From: Collimonas antrihumi
GTDB lineage: Bacteria; Pseudomonadota; Gammaproteobacteria; Burkholderiales; Burkholderiaceae_D
DNA length: 64,000 bases
NCBI RefSeq assembly: GCF_018304965.1
Contig: NZ_JAGQED010000022.1
Span: 1 to 64,000, forward strand
Direction of reading: 5' to 3'
Position 1 is the stretch's first letter. Each line of letters opens with the position of its first letter. Under the pieces are notes generated by a model. The model had not been told where the DNA came from. It searched no databases and saw nothing but the letters and a program-made list of their open reading frames with translations. This document shows, one piece after another, positions 56,089 through 63,813 of this stretch. The translations under genes were made by a program, and so were the position numbers.

Positions 56089-56381
56089 CGCCATTTCTCG
56101 TAATCCAGGCCATTGTGATTGGCTTGGCAGTGATTGCCAGTTTGATTTATGCCTGCCGTCGATTGATGCCGGCTACCAGTCAACGCTGGCAGGCGACGTT
56201 GGCAGACTCGTTGAGTATGGACTCTCGGCCGACAGTGGTACGGGCGATCGGGAAGCGGTTGCAGCCGGTGGCTGCGGCGGGAGGATGTGGCAGTGGGTGC
56301 GGATCGTGTTCTACTCGATGTGGTTCGGAGTCTGCCGCTGCTGAGCAACCGGTGCAGTTCCTTGAGCGTTCGGGGGAATGA
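56085..56381 (+). CDS. Small Cys-rich membrane protein of the feo operon
   Basis: A 98-residue protein whose ATG overlaps the feoB stop (ATGA). It has one N-terminal membrane helix (FLVIQAIVIGLAVIASLIYA) followed by a soluble part with a Cys-rich motif GGCGSGCGSCSTRCG. Small Cys-containing FeoB-associated membrane proteins occur in many feo operons. Its role (iron binding or redox) is not established. The longer frame reading upstream into feoB is not used. Confidence 0.75.
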   Translation: MTPFLVIQAIVIGLAVIASLIYACRRLMPATSQRWQATLADSLSMDSRPTVVRAIGKRLQPVAAAGGCGSGCGSCSTRCGSESAAAEQPVQFLERSGE

Positions 56382-56437
56382 AAATCGTGAGGGTTATTTT
56401 TTAGCGTTTGAATGCTAATGCATGTACTCCGTGGTTC

Positions 56438-56470
56438 GTTAAATGGGGTCAGAATCTGACCCCATTTAAC
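56438..56470. repeat. Perfect 33-bp palindrome (GGGGTCAGA-type element)
   Basis: GTTAAATGGGGTCAGA (56438-56453) and its exact complement (56455-56470) flank one unpaired A. The perfect 16-bp arms can form a long stem. It is located between the feo operon and the convergent small gene, so it could act as a bidirectional terminator. Palindromes with the core GGGGTCAGA-TCTGACCCC are widespread repetitive elements in proteobacterial genomes. Confidence 0.9.
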
Positions 56471-56697
56471 TAGAGTACCGGTAATTTGACGGCTGTCACG
56501 CGGTCGATGAAGAAATCACCGTCGACACACTTCCTGTGAGGCACGCCGGCAACCTTGAATCCGGGACCACCTTCCGCCACCCAAATTTTGGCAACTGTGT
56601 CGAAATCTTCCAGCTCCAGCCCAAGCAACGGCGCCGACAACACAAATTGCGCGCCTTCTTTTTGTCTTGCCAGAACTTCTTCAATCGTTTTTGCCAT
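56470..56697 (-). CDS. Small hypothetical protein
   Basis: A 75-residue protein beginning MAKTIEEVLARQKEGAQFVL. I recognise no named family. It is soluble with a C-terminal basic/aromatic region (HRKCVDGDFFIDRVTAVKLP). Its stop codon touches the edge of the palindrome at 56438-56470. The gene lies 48 bp after the Lrp-type gene on the same strand, so the two may be co-transcribed. The ribosome binding site is weak. Confidence 0.6.
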   Translation of the reverse strand: MAKTIEEVLARQKEGAQFVLSAPLLGLELEDFDTVAKIWVAEGGPGFKVAGVPHRKCVDGDFFIDRVTAVKLPVL

Positions 56698-56745
56698 GGT
56701 TTCAATCTGATATAGGGAAATTGTGCGCTATCCGCAGCGACGCGA

Positions 56746-57222
56746 TCAGGCATCCCGCAGCAATTCGCGCGGCAACTCGTAAGTTTCCTTGATCGCCTGC
56801 AGCACAATATTGGAGCGGATATCCTGCACGCCCGGTATTTTATATAACTTTTCCAACACAAAAGCAGAATAGTGCTTCAGGTTGCGCGCCTTAACCCGCA
56901 ACAGGTAGTTGGCATCGCCCGTGATGATGTAAGAACCAACCACCTCCGGATAATTCTGCAACGCCTGCATGAAATTCTCATGCCAGCTCTCAACATCGCG
57001 CCGCATCGTCACCTGCACGAACACATCCAGCTCCAGCCCCAGCTTTTCCGGATTCAGCAAAGCGCTATAGCGGCTGATAATGCCCTCTTCCTCCAAGATA
57101 CGCACGCGGCGCAGGCAGGACGAAGGCGACAAAAACACCTGCTCCGCCAGATCCTGATTACTGATCCGGCCATTCTGCTGCAACAGCGTCAAAATGTTTA
57201 AATCGATGGTATCGAGTTGCAT
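56746..57222 (-). CDS. kynR: Lrp/AsnC-family regulator (KynR-like)
   Basis: A 158-residue Lrp-type regulator. The N-terminal HTH is LQQNGRISNQDLAEQVFLSP with the following SSCLRRVRILEEEGII; the C-terminal RAM ligand domain starts near LNPEKLGLELDVFVQVTM. It diverges from the kynBUA operon, 134 bp apart, which is the arrangement of KynR, an activator of kynurenine pathway genes in P. aeruginosa responding to kynurenine. The name rests on this context. Confidence 0.85.
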   Translation of the reverse strand: MQLDTIDLNILTLLQQNGRISNQDLAEQVFLSPSSCLRRVRILEEEGIISRYSALLNPEKLGLELDVFVQVTMRRDVESWHENFMQALQNYPEVVGSYIITGDANYLLRVKARNLKHYSAFVLEKLYKIPGVQDIRSNIVLQAIKETYELPRELLRDA

Positions 57223-57356
57223 TGAAATTATCTTTCAATATTAAGTATATATTCTCCATATTATTCTAAATAAACTAAAAATCACCTATTAATTTCGTAT
57301 AAAAATTCCAGCAAGTCCGCCTAAAATAATTCATCAAATCCGCACGGGAGAACGCC

Positions 57357-57989
57357 ATCACCACCTCGAAGCCCATCTGGGACATCAGCCCCGCCCTTTC
57401 CGCCCTGACTCCGGTATGGCCAGGCGACACCACCTATAGCGCCAAAACCACCTGGGAAATCGGCAACGGCTGCCCCGTGCACGTCAGCAGCATCACGCTC
57501 TCTACCCATACCGGAGCGCACTGCGACGCGCCCAGTCACTACGATCCGCAAGGCCGACCTATCGACCAGGTAGCCCTGGACGCCTATATCGGCCCCTGCC
57601 GCGTGATCCATTGCATTGGCGCCGCGCTGGTCACGCCGCAAGATATCGAACATGCATTGGCAAACGTTCCGCCACGCGTACTGTTACGCACCTATGCCAA
57701 CGCCCCGCAACAACAATGGGATCCGGCCTTCGCCGCAGTAGCGCCCGAAACCATCGCGCTGCTGGCGCAACATGGCGTGCGCCTGATAGGCATCGATACA
57801 CCTTCGCTCGATCCGCAAGAATCCAAAACCATGCAGGCGCACCATGCGGTAAGGCAGCACGGCATGGCCATACTGGAAGGCATCGTGCTCGATGCAATCA
57901 GCGCCGGCGACTATGAATTGATCGCACTACCCTTGCGCCTGGCCGGCATGGACGCCAGTCCGGTGCGCGCCGTCCTGCGCCCTCTCTGA
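57357..57989 (+). CDS. kynB: Kynurenine formamidase with ATC in the start position
   Basis: A 210-residue metal-dependent formamidase that converts N-formylkynurenine to kynurenine and formate. The metal motif [11 protein letters not shown] is at residues 51-61 (H51, H55, D57, H61), and the sequence runs [20 protein letters not shown] to [10 protein letters not shown], full length for KynB. The frame has no ATG, GTG or TTG before residue 41; a stop codon lies 30 bp upstream. An ATC at 57357 sits 6 nt behind GGGAG, where KynB ATG codons normally are. Either ATC initiates poorly, or a start mutation or sequencing error is present. A GTG at 57477 would lose 40 essential residues. Confidence 0.82.
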   Translation: MTTSKPIWDISPALSALTPVWPGDTTYSAKTTWEIGNGCPVHVSSITLSTHTGAHCDAPSHYDPQGRPIDQVALDAYIGPCRVIHCIGAALVTPQDIEHALANVPPRVLLRTYANAPQQQWDPAFAAVAPETIALLAQHGVRLIGIDTPSLDPQESKTMQAHHAVRQHGMAILEGIVLDAISAGDYELIALPLRLAGMDASPVRAVLRPL

Positions 57990-58007
57990 TATTCACGCAA
58001 TCAGCCA

Positions 58008-58056
58008 CAAACAACAACTGCAACAACTACAACAACTACAGCAACTACGACAACAA
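58008..58056. repeat. 9- to 12-bp tandem repeat before kynU
   Basis: Repeats of an ACAACTACA-like unit fill the whole kynB-kynU gap up to the kynU ATG. No ribosome binding site is visible in it, and the run of CAA/ACT may leave the leader unstructured. Confidence 0.75.
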
Positions 58057-58058
58057 CC

Positions 58059-59321
58059 ATGACAACCAACCTCAAGACCCGGGCAGAATGCCAAACCCTG
58101 GATGCCAACGACCCGCTGGCGCCGTTGCGAACCTTATTCGACTTGCCGCCAGGCGTGATTTACCTGGATGGCAACTCGCTGGGTGCACGCCCGCATGCGG
58201 CGCTACAACGCGCGCAGCAGGTAATCCAGCAAGAATGGGGCAACGGTCTCATCCGCAGCTGGAACAAGGCCGGCTGGTTCGATCTGCCCGGCCGCCTGGG
58301 CAATAAGCTGGCAGGCCTGATCGGCGCCGGCGAAAACGAGGTAGTGGTGACCGACTCCACTTCCATCAACCTGTTCAAGGTACTTGCCGGCGCATTGCAA
58401 ATGCAGGCCGACAAGCCAGATGCGGCAATCCGCAAAGTAATCGTCACCGAACGCGACAACTTCCCGACCGACATCTACATGGCGCAAGGCCTGACCGAAT
58501 GGCTGGATCGCGGCTACCGCATCCACCTGATCGACTCGCCGCAAGAACTCGTCACCGCCGTCAATGCAGAAACCGCAATCCTGATGCTGACCCACGTGAA
58601 CTACCGCAGCGGCCATCTGCATGACATGCAGGCAGTCACCAAAGCTGCGCAGGCACAGGGCGCGCTGGTGGTCTGGGACCTGGCGCATTCCGCCGGCGCG
58701 GTGCCGATAGATTTGCACGCAGCCAATGCCGACTTCGCAGTCGGCTGCACGTACAAGTATATGAACGGCGGTCCCGGCGCGCCAGCCTTTGCCTGGATCG
58801 CACCACACCACCATGCGCAGTTCCGACAGCCGCTAAGCGGCTGGTGGGGTCATCGCGCGCCATTCACCATGCAACCCGCATTCGCACCCGGTGAAGGTAT
58901 ACGCCGCGCATTGTGCGGCACCCAGCCGATCGTATCGCTGGCGATGGTGGAATGCGGCCTGGACATCTTCGCGCAAACCGACATGCAAGCTCTGCGCCGC
59001 AAATCGCTGGCGCTGACCGATCTGTTCATCGCGCTGGTCGAAAGCCGCTGCGCCGGCCTCGACCTGACACTGGTGACACCACGTCCGCATGCAGAACGCG
59101 GCAGCCACGTCAGCTTCGCCCATCAACACGGCTACGCCATCATGCGCGAACTGATCGCACGCGGCGTCATCGGCGATTACCGCGAGCCGCAAGTGATGCG
59201 CTTCGGCTTCACTCCGCTGTATACCCGGTTCACCGATGTCTGGGATGCGGTCGATACTTTGCACCAGATCCTGGCCGACAAAGATTACGAAATCAATGCG
59301 CAGCAAGAAGCAGTTACCTAA
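58059..59321 (+). CDS. kynU: Kynureninase
   Basis: A 420-residue PLP-dependent hydrolase that cleaves kynurenine to anthranilate and alanine. It has [20 protein letters not shown] at the N-terminus, [10 protein letters not shown] for the PLP phosphate, [16 protein letters not shown] with the conserved Asp and the PLP Lys in [11 protein letters not shown] (about residue 232). Length matches the family. It is the middle gene of kynBUA and lacks a visible Shine-Dalgarno sequence because the gap is repeat DNA. Confidence 0.95.
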   Translation: MTTNLKTRAECQTLDANDPLAPLRTLFDLPPGVIYLDGNSLGARPHAALQRAQQVIQQEWGNGLIRSWNKAGWFDLPGRLGNKLAGLIGAGENEVVVTDSTSINLFKVLAGALQMQADKPDAAIRKVIVTERDNFPTDIYMAQGLTEWLDRGYRIHLIDSPQELVTAVNAETAILMLTHVNYRSGHLHDMQAVTKAAQAQGALVVWDLAHSAGAVPIDLHAANADFAVGCTYKYMNGGPGAPAFAWIAPHHHAQFRQPLSGWWGHRAPFTMQPAFAPGEGIRRALCGTQPIVSLAMVECGLDIFAQTDMQALRRKSLALTDLFIALVESRCAGLDLTLVTPRPHAERGSHVSFAHQHGYAIMRELIARGVIGDYREPQVMRFGFTPLYTRFTDVWDAVDTLHQILADKDYEINAQQEAVT

Positions 59322-59339
59322 TTACTCAGGAGTCACGAG

Positions 59340-60194
59340 ATGGAATGCCCTTTCAATCCCAAAGAGTCATGGCATGGCGCGCAGATGGAATTCGGCGAGG
59401 CCGGTGGCAAGACCATGAGCTATGGCGATTACCTGGCGCTGGACCAGGTCTTGACGGCGCAGCGGCCGCGCTCGCCGAACCATAATGAAATGCTGTTCAT
59501 CATCCAGCACCAGACCAGCGAGCTGTGGATGAAATTGATGCTGCATGAGTTGCATGCGGTGCGTGCGCAACTGCGCAGCAACGATTTGTCGCCGGCGTTC
59601 AAGATGATGGCCCGCGTGGCACGCATCATGGACCAGCTGGTGCACGCCTGGGATGTACTGGCGACCATGACGCCGCCGGAGTACACCGCAATCCGCCCTT
59701 ATCTCGGCCAGTCATCCGGCTTCCAGTCGTTTCAGTACCGGGAGATCGAATTCCTGTTGGGGAACAAGAATGCGGCATTGCTGCAGGTGCACCAGCACTC
59801 GCCGGAGTCGTATGCGCGATTGCAGGATGCGCTGCAACAACCATCGATTTACGATGAAGCGGTGATGCTGATGGCGCGCGCCGGCTTGCCGGTCGACCAG
59901 GCCCGCCTGCACCTGGACTGGCAACAACCCACCGTCGCCGACCGTTCGGTAGAAACGGCCTGGCTAGAGGTTTATAAAGTGCCGGACACCCATTGGGAGC
60001 TATACGAGCTGGCCGAAAAACTGGTCGACCTGGAAACGGCGTTCCGCTACTGGCGCTTCCGCCACCTGACCACGGTGGAGCGCATCATCGGTTTCAAGAA
60101 AGGCACCGGCGGCACCGAAGGCGCCAGCTATCTGAAGACGATGCTGGACGTGGTATTGTTCCCGGAGCTGTTTTCATTGCGGACATCCCTCTGA
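59340..60194 (+). CDS. kynA: Tryptophan 2,3-dioxygenase
   Basis: A 284-residue haem dioxygenase that opens the indole ring of L-tryptophan to N-formylkynurenine. [38 protein letters not shown] (with the distal His), [16 protein letters not shown] and the C-terminal [20 protein letters not shown] with the proximal haem His are all present. A GGAG site precedes ATG 59340. It starts 18 bp after kynU, so the operon runs B-U-A. Confidence 0.96.
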   Translation: MECPFNPKESWHGAQMEFGEAGGKTMSYGDYLALDQVLTAQRPRSPNHNEMLFIIQHQTSELWMKLMLHELHAVRAQLRSNDLSPAFKMMARVARIMDQLVHAWDVLATMTPPEYTAIRPYLGQSSGFQSFQYREIEFLLGNKNAALLQVHQHSPESYARLQDALQQPSIYDEAVMLMARAGLPVDQARLHLDWQQPTVADRSVETAWLEVYKVPDTHWELYELAEKLVDLETAFRYWRFRHLTTVERIIGFKKGTGGTEGASYLKTMLDVVLFPELFSLRTSL

Positions 60195-60218
60195 GGCAAG
60201 CCGCATTCAAACAGTTTT

Positions 60219-60746
60219 TCAAGCAGCCTGATTACGCTTTGCGACCCGTGTTCGCACATCCTGCACGTCGGCCGGATCGCAACGCAGTTCCAGCAACTGA
60301 TTGACGGCAATCTCATCGGCCAGCGACGTTGCCGTCACCTTGGCGCCGAAAAAATCCTCATCCAGGCTGAGTGCATTGCAGATGCGCTTGCGCCCTTGCC
60401 CATCGGCTGGTAACTGCAGCACCACCGTCAAATAATTTGTTGCGAGGCCTTCGACTGTGTTCTGTCTAGCGATCGTCGCCTGCACCGTCTGAGGCGGCGC
60501 AGGCGCAATTTCCACAGGAATGCTTGCATGCTGTTCCTCTGCAATGTCATCCACCGACACCAGCACAGTGCTATGGGGACCGGGCCACTTCTTGACGCCG
60601 CCGATCACGGCGGGCGTACCGCCGCTGACTTCATATTCGCTTTCGGAAATCTTCTCGTAATGAAAAGGCTCCCAAGCCGGATCGCCGTGCTTGCGCATCG
60701 CTACCGTCTCCAGCACCTGGCTGGCGGGGGCGCCGTTGCCTAGCAT
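60219..60746 (-). CDS. Unrecognised protein at the end of the nuclease gene group
   Basis: A 175-residue soluble protein that I do not recognise. It opens MLGNGAPASQVLETVAMRKH and ends with LRCDPADVQDVRTRVAKRNQ. It has a mid-region Pro-rich turn (EIAPAPPQTVQ), no signal peptide and no membrane segment. The ATG at 60746 lacks a ribosome binding site. A better-placed ATG at 60787 (GAGG upstream) reads nine codons (MDDTRPIQD) into a stop; adding one base at about 60760 would join it to this frame. It is last of four minus-strand genes with the nuclease. Confidence 0.6.
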   Translation of the reverse strand: MLGNGAPASQVLETVAMRKHGDPAWEPFHYEKISESEYEVSGGTPAVIGGVKKWPGPHSTVLVSVDDIAEEQHASIPVEIAPAPPQTVQATIARQNTVEGLATNYLTVVLQLPADGQGRKRICNALSLDEDFFGAKVTATSLADEIAVNQLLELRCDPADVQDVRTRVAKRNQAA

Positions 60747-60827
60747 GCCGACGTCGCTTAGTCCTGTATCGGCCGTGTGTCATCCATCTTGCTTACCTCG
60801 CTTGTTTCCCGCTATGTTTCCGCCTAC

Positions 60828-61082
60828 TTAAAACGGATTACTGACCTTTACCACCGGCGCAACAGCCAGCACCTCAGGCAATGTCCTCGATTCAAGTTCC
60901 GCCACCACCTGGTTGATCAGCGCTTGCAATGCTTTTGCCTGCTCCAGTCCGCGCTGGTCCAGCGTCAGGTCGACATCGCCGAACAAGCTGACCCGGTCCA
61001 GCCGATTTTCAACATTCAGCTTGCCGATGGAGAGCGTGGCGCTTTCATCGGCGTATGGAATAAATTTAATCGTGTTAACCAT
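60828..61082 (-). CDS. Small unrecognised protein coupled to the nuclease gene
   Basis: An 84-residue protein starting MVNTIKFIPYADESATLSIG. Its ATG overlaps the end of the nuclease gene by 8 bp, with AAGGA 8 bases upstream, so it is translationally coupled. The sequence includes LNVENRLDRVSLFGDVDLTL and a helical Leu/Ala-rich C-terminal half. No family was recognised. Size, coupling and position would suit an accessory or immunity protein; that is inference only. Confidence 0.65.
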   Translation of the reverse strand: MVNTIKFIPYADESATLSIGKLNVENRLDRVSLFGDVDLTLDQRGLEQAKALQALINQVVAELESRTLPEVLAVAPVVKVSNPF

Positions 61083-62004
61083 GCGACCATCCTTTATGTA
61101 TCAAATTCGTGATGAAATTGAGCAGCATTTTCAACGCATCATTGAATAACCTGGTCAGTAAATCCGCCTCAATCTTTTTAACCTGGGCGGCCGGCTCCTC
61201 GTTTCTTTCAGCAAGGTTCCTGCCGCCGTGCTGCCCTGCTCCCGCTCCCGCTTTAGGCAACGGCATCGCTACGTCCTTGATGCGCTTCGGCACACCTGGC
61301 AGCAGATCGATGTGCAAGGCATTTTCCAGCTGCGTCACCGACAAAGCCTGATACTGGGAGGTATCCTCGTTCTTGATGAAATAGGCGGCGGCCTGCTGTC
61401 TTTTAGGACTATAGACCACTTTATAGATATAGGTCGGCACCAATACATTGCCGATCTTTTGCAGATCCTGGCCGAGGAAAGCCGGGCCGGTAATCACGTA
61501 CAGCTCGCCTTCTTTCACCACCAGGCGCCGTACTGCGCTTTCGATCTCGGCCCAGATATGGCGATTGTTTTGCGGATTCTGCGGAATCATGTTGGCAAGA
61601 CTAAAACTTTCATACTGCGAAGTGCGGTTTGCCATGTCGCCGTTCGGGCTCATGTGGCCACGGTCGAAACCGGAGCGCGCATAGTCTTTCAACTCGGCGC
61701 GGCCATTGATCAGCAAGGCCGGCTCGGGATGAAAGGAATTTTCGCGCGACAGCGTGCGCGCGGCGTCGATGTTATTGCGCGTCAGATGTTCGGCCGACCA
61801 TAAAGGGGTACGCGTGATACCTGAATGCATGACTGCAAAAGCCTGGTAGCACAACTCCTGCGTCTGGCGCGCCAGCTTATCGTTAAGGATTTCAGGAGCG
61901 CGGCCGGCGGCGTAGTGCGAGGGACAATCAGTGGCAAAAGCCGGAGAACCGAGAAATAAAAGGAATAACAGGGACAGCAGGAAGTGACGGAACTTGTGCG
62001 GCAT
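61075..62004 (-). CDS. Secreted DNA/RNA non-specific endonuclease (NucA/EndA family)
   Basis: A 309-residue protein with a signal peptide (residues 1-25, cleaved near AFATDC) and a beta-beta-alpha metal nuclease domain. The active site is DRGHMSPNGDM with H117 in DRGH (114-117), and the metal-ligand Asn lies in PQNPQNNRHIW. About 60 residues follow the domain (GAGAGQHGGRNLAERNEEP, then a helical KKIEADLLTRLFND and NFITNLIHKGW), which ordinary EndA/NucA proteins lack. It cuts DNA and RNA outside the cytoplasm. Three unrecognised genes flank it on the same strand. Confidence 0.9.
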   Translation of the reverse strand: MPHKFRHFLLSLLFLLFLGSPAFATDCPSHYAAGRAPEILNDKLARQTQELCYQAFAVMHSGITRTPLWSAEHLTRNNIDAARTLSRENSFHPEPALLINGRAELKDYARSGFDRGHMSPNGDMANRTSQYESFSLANMIPQNPQNNRHIWAEIESAVRRLVVKEGELYVITGPAFLGQDLQKIGNVLVPTYIYKVVYSPKRQQAAAYFIKNEDTSQYQALSVTQLENALHIDLLPGVPKRIKDVAMPLPKAGAGAGQHGGRNLAERNEEPAAQVKKIEADLLTRLFNDALKMLLNFITNLIHKGWSHG

Positions 62005-62089
62005 TGCTCACCAAAACTGTATAAATACCCAGTATAAGGTTTATCCTAAATCACTCCAAGCACTATCCCAGAATTTTTTGCGTGCGATT

Positions 62090-62614
62090 TCAATGCGGCG
62101 TGCGAAATTCGTTGGCAATCCATGCGCTTGCGCTGCTCTCGCTGAGCTTGAAAGTCGCCGCTACCCGCACTTGTGCCACCTGTTCACCGTCCTCATCGTG
62201 GGCCGTCAGCAACGCATACGGAAAATCGTCGTCAGGAATAATATCGAGCGTGACATTGAACGTTGCGTCGGCATCGCTCACCGCGATGCTCTTGTGCAGC
62301 ATCGCATGCAACTGCTGCTCATGTCTGCGCACAAATTCGGACGCAGTCTTGACCAGTGTGATGAAGGCCGAGGGATCCAGCGGTTTCGGATTTTTCTTGT
62401 CGCGCCCCATGGTCCAGGGCCCGATCAGCGCCGGCTCCGGTTCGCCATCCTTGATCATGGCTACCGCCCAGCCGTCATCGTCGTCGTTCTTGATGATGCG
62501 CGCGGTCCAGCCATCGTCGCGCCACAAACGCGGTTCGTGGGTTTTCTGGTCGTTACCGGCATCTGCGCCGTCGTCAACGTATTCATCGGGGGCTGGTGCT
62601 GAATGGTCTGTCAT
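62090..62614 (-). CDS. Unrecognised acidic cytoplasmic protein upstream of the nuclease
   Basis: A 174-residue acidic protein (MTDHSAPAPDEYVDDGADAG at its start, then WRDDGWTARIIKNDDDDGWA) without signal peptide or membrane segment. I recognise no family. The composition (rich in Asp/Glu) and the position before a secreted nuclease recall inhibitor proteins, which often are acidic, but there is no homology evidence. It lies 85 bp upstream of the nuclease gene on the same strand and is probably in the same transcription unit. Confidence 0.6.
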   Translation of the reverse strand: MTDHSAPAPDEYVDDGADAGNDQKTHEPRLWRDDGWTARIIKNDDDDGWAVAMIKDGEPEPALIGPWTMGRDKKNPKPLDPSAFITLVKTASEFVRRHEQQLHAMLHKSIAVSDADATFNVTLDIIPDDDFPYALLTAHDEDGEQVAQVRVAATFKLSESSASAWIANEFRTPH

Positions 62615-62654
62615 TGCGGAATGTTTCGTTACTTATATGTGCAAGCGTCGCGTC

Positions 62655-62883
62655 TCTAAATCTGCAGCAATCGCGACGTGCTTCTGAACTGGATACGCTG
62701 TTGCATCAAAAAATGGATGGCGTCATCGCCACCGACAGCATCATACGTCAATTGCGCGCCGAGTTGGGCGAGACCATATCAATTATGGGAGTTGGTGGAA
62801 TTTTGCATAGTGCCAATGCAATGGGCAAAGTCACAGCGCACGCATCACGTAATGTCCAGTTTGAGTTCAGTCCACAAAATTGA
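62655..62883 (+). pseudogene. Remnant of dihydroorotate dehydrogenase (pyrD)
   Basis: A short reading frame contains KMDGVIATDSIIRQLRAELG and then ETISIMGVGGI, which align to two separated blocks of quinone-dependent dihydroorotate dehydrogenase: the KxDGVIATNTT strand and the L-x-x-x-LG...IGVGGI phosphate-binding strand. About 35 residues between them are missing, and both the N-terminal 70% and the C-terminal end (GASLVQLYTG) are gone or degraded. It cannot be functional. The reading frame's earlier residues from 62596 are antisense to the acidic protein's start and are not homologous. Confidence 0.72.
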
Positions 62884-62971
62884 ACGAAATAGAATTATCT
62901 AAATCATAACAAGCCATGTTGTTTGATTTGATCCTGCCTTCCCCCCTCCCAACTTTGCTCATAAGGTCGAC

Positions 62972-63712
62972 ATGTGTACATCAGATAGCCACTCGAAAGC
63001 CACTCCCGCCACTTCTCATCGACGCACTTTTTTACGTTTATCCGTCGCCAGCAGCATTGCCGCACTATCAAGCCTGTCCGCAAATGCAATCGCTAAACAA
63101 GCCGACAAATCTCCGCCAAAGCCAGAAAACACAATAACGCCTCAAGAAGCGAAAAATCGTCTGGCAGCTGGCAATAAACGTTATGTGGAAGGTGTAACCA
63201 AACGCCATGATTTTCTCAATGAGCGTGAACCACTAGCGACCGGGCAAAATCCCTTTGCTGCAATACTCAGTTGCGCCGACTCTCGCATCGCCCCGGAATA
63301 TGCATTCGATAGCGCACGCGGAGATCTTTTCGTAGTGCGTGTTGCCGGAAATTTTGTAAGCAACGATGGCTTAGGGAGCCTTGAATATGCCGTCGCAGTA
63401 CTACAAACACCACTATTAATGGTGCTCGGCCACGAAAGTTGCGGCGCTGTGAAAGCTGCTATCGAGTCACAAAAAGATAATAAAAAATTTCCGGGGAATA
63501 TTCAACTTCTTGCTGATGCGATTGCACCCTCTGTAAAAAAAGTCCTGACTCAGGGCGACATCTTTAACGCCTCAATTCGACAAAATGTGATTGATAATAT
63601 CGAAAAGCTAAAGACTAACTCTTCAATAATAAGCAACGCCATCGATCAGAAAAAGCTCATGATTATCGGAGGAGTATATAAACTCGCTACAGGGAAAGTT
63701 GAGTTGGTTTGA
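62972..63712 (+). CDS. Beta-carbonic anhydrase with twin-arginine signal
   Basis: A 246-residue zinc enzyme that interconverts CO2 and bicarbonate. The N-terminus SHRRTFLRLSVASSIAALSS is a Tat-type signal, so the enzyme acts in the periplasm. Zinc ligands are the Cys of LSCADSR (with the Asp/Arg dyad) and the His/Cys of LGHESCGAV. The C-terminal part, MIIGGVYKLATGKVELV, fits the family. The gene is richer in A+T than its neighbours, suggesting acquisition. It is monocistronic. Confidence 0.9.
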   Translation: MCTSDSHSKATPATSHRRTFLRLSVASSIAALSSLSANAIAKQADKSPPKPENTITPQEAKNRLAAGNKRYVEGVTKRHDFLNEREPLATGQNPFAAILSCADSRIAPEYAFDSARGDLFVVRVAGNFVSNDGLGSLEYAVAVLQTPLLMVLGHESCGAVKAAIESQKDNKKFPGNIQLLADAIAPSVKKVLTQGDIFNASIRQNVIDNIEKLKTNSSIISNAIDQKKLMIIGGVYKLATGKVELV

Positions 63713-63813
63713 AATGGTTTTTATAGGCTTTTCAAACCTCTGGCAAATTGTGTAACGGTGGCTGCAGCAGATCACGCACGTTGGAATTACTTGCTACCCG
63801 GCGACACGCCGAA

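Noticed and set aside
62596-62883. The 95-codon frame as a complete small gene
   Set aside because: Its first 20 codons overlap the start of the minus-strand acidic protein gene, and the rest aligns only as fragments of PyrD.
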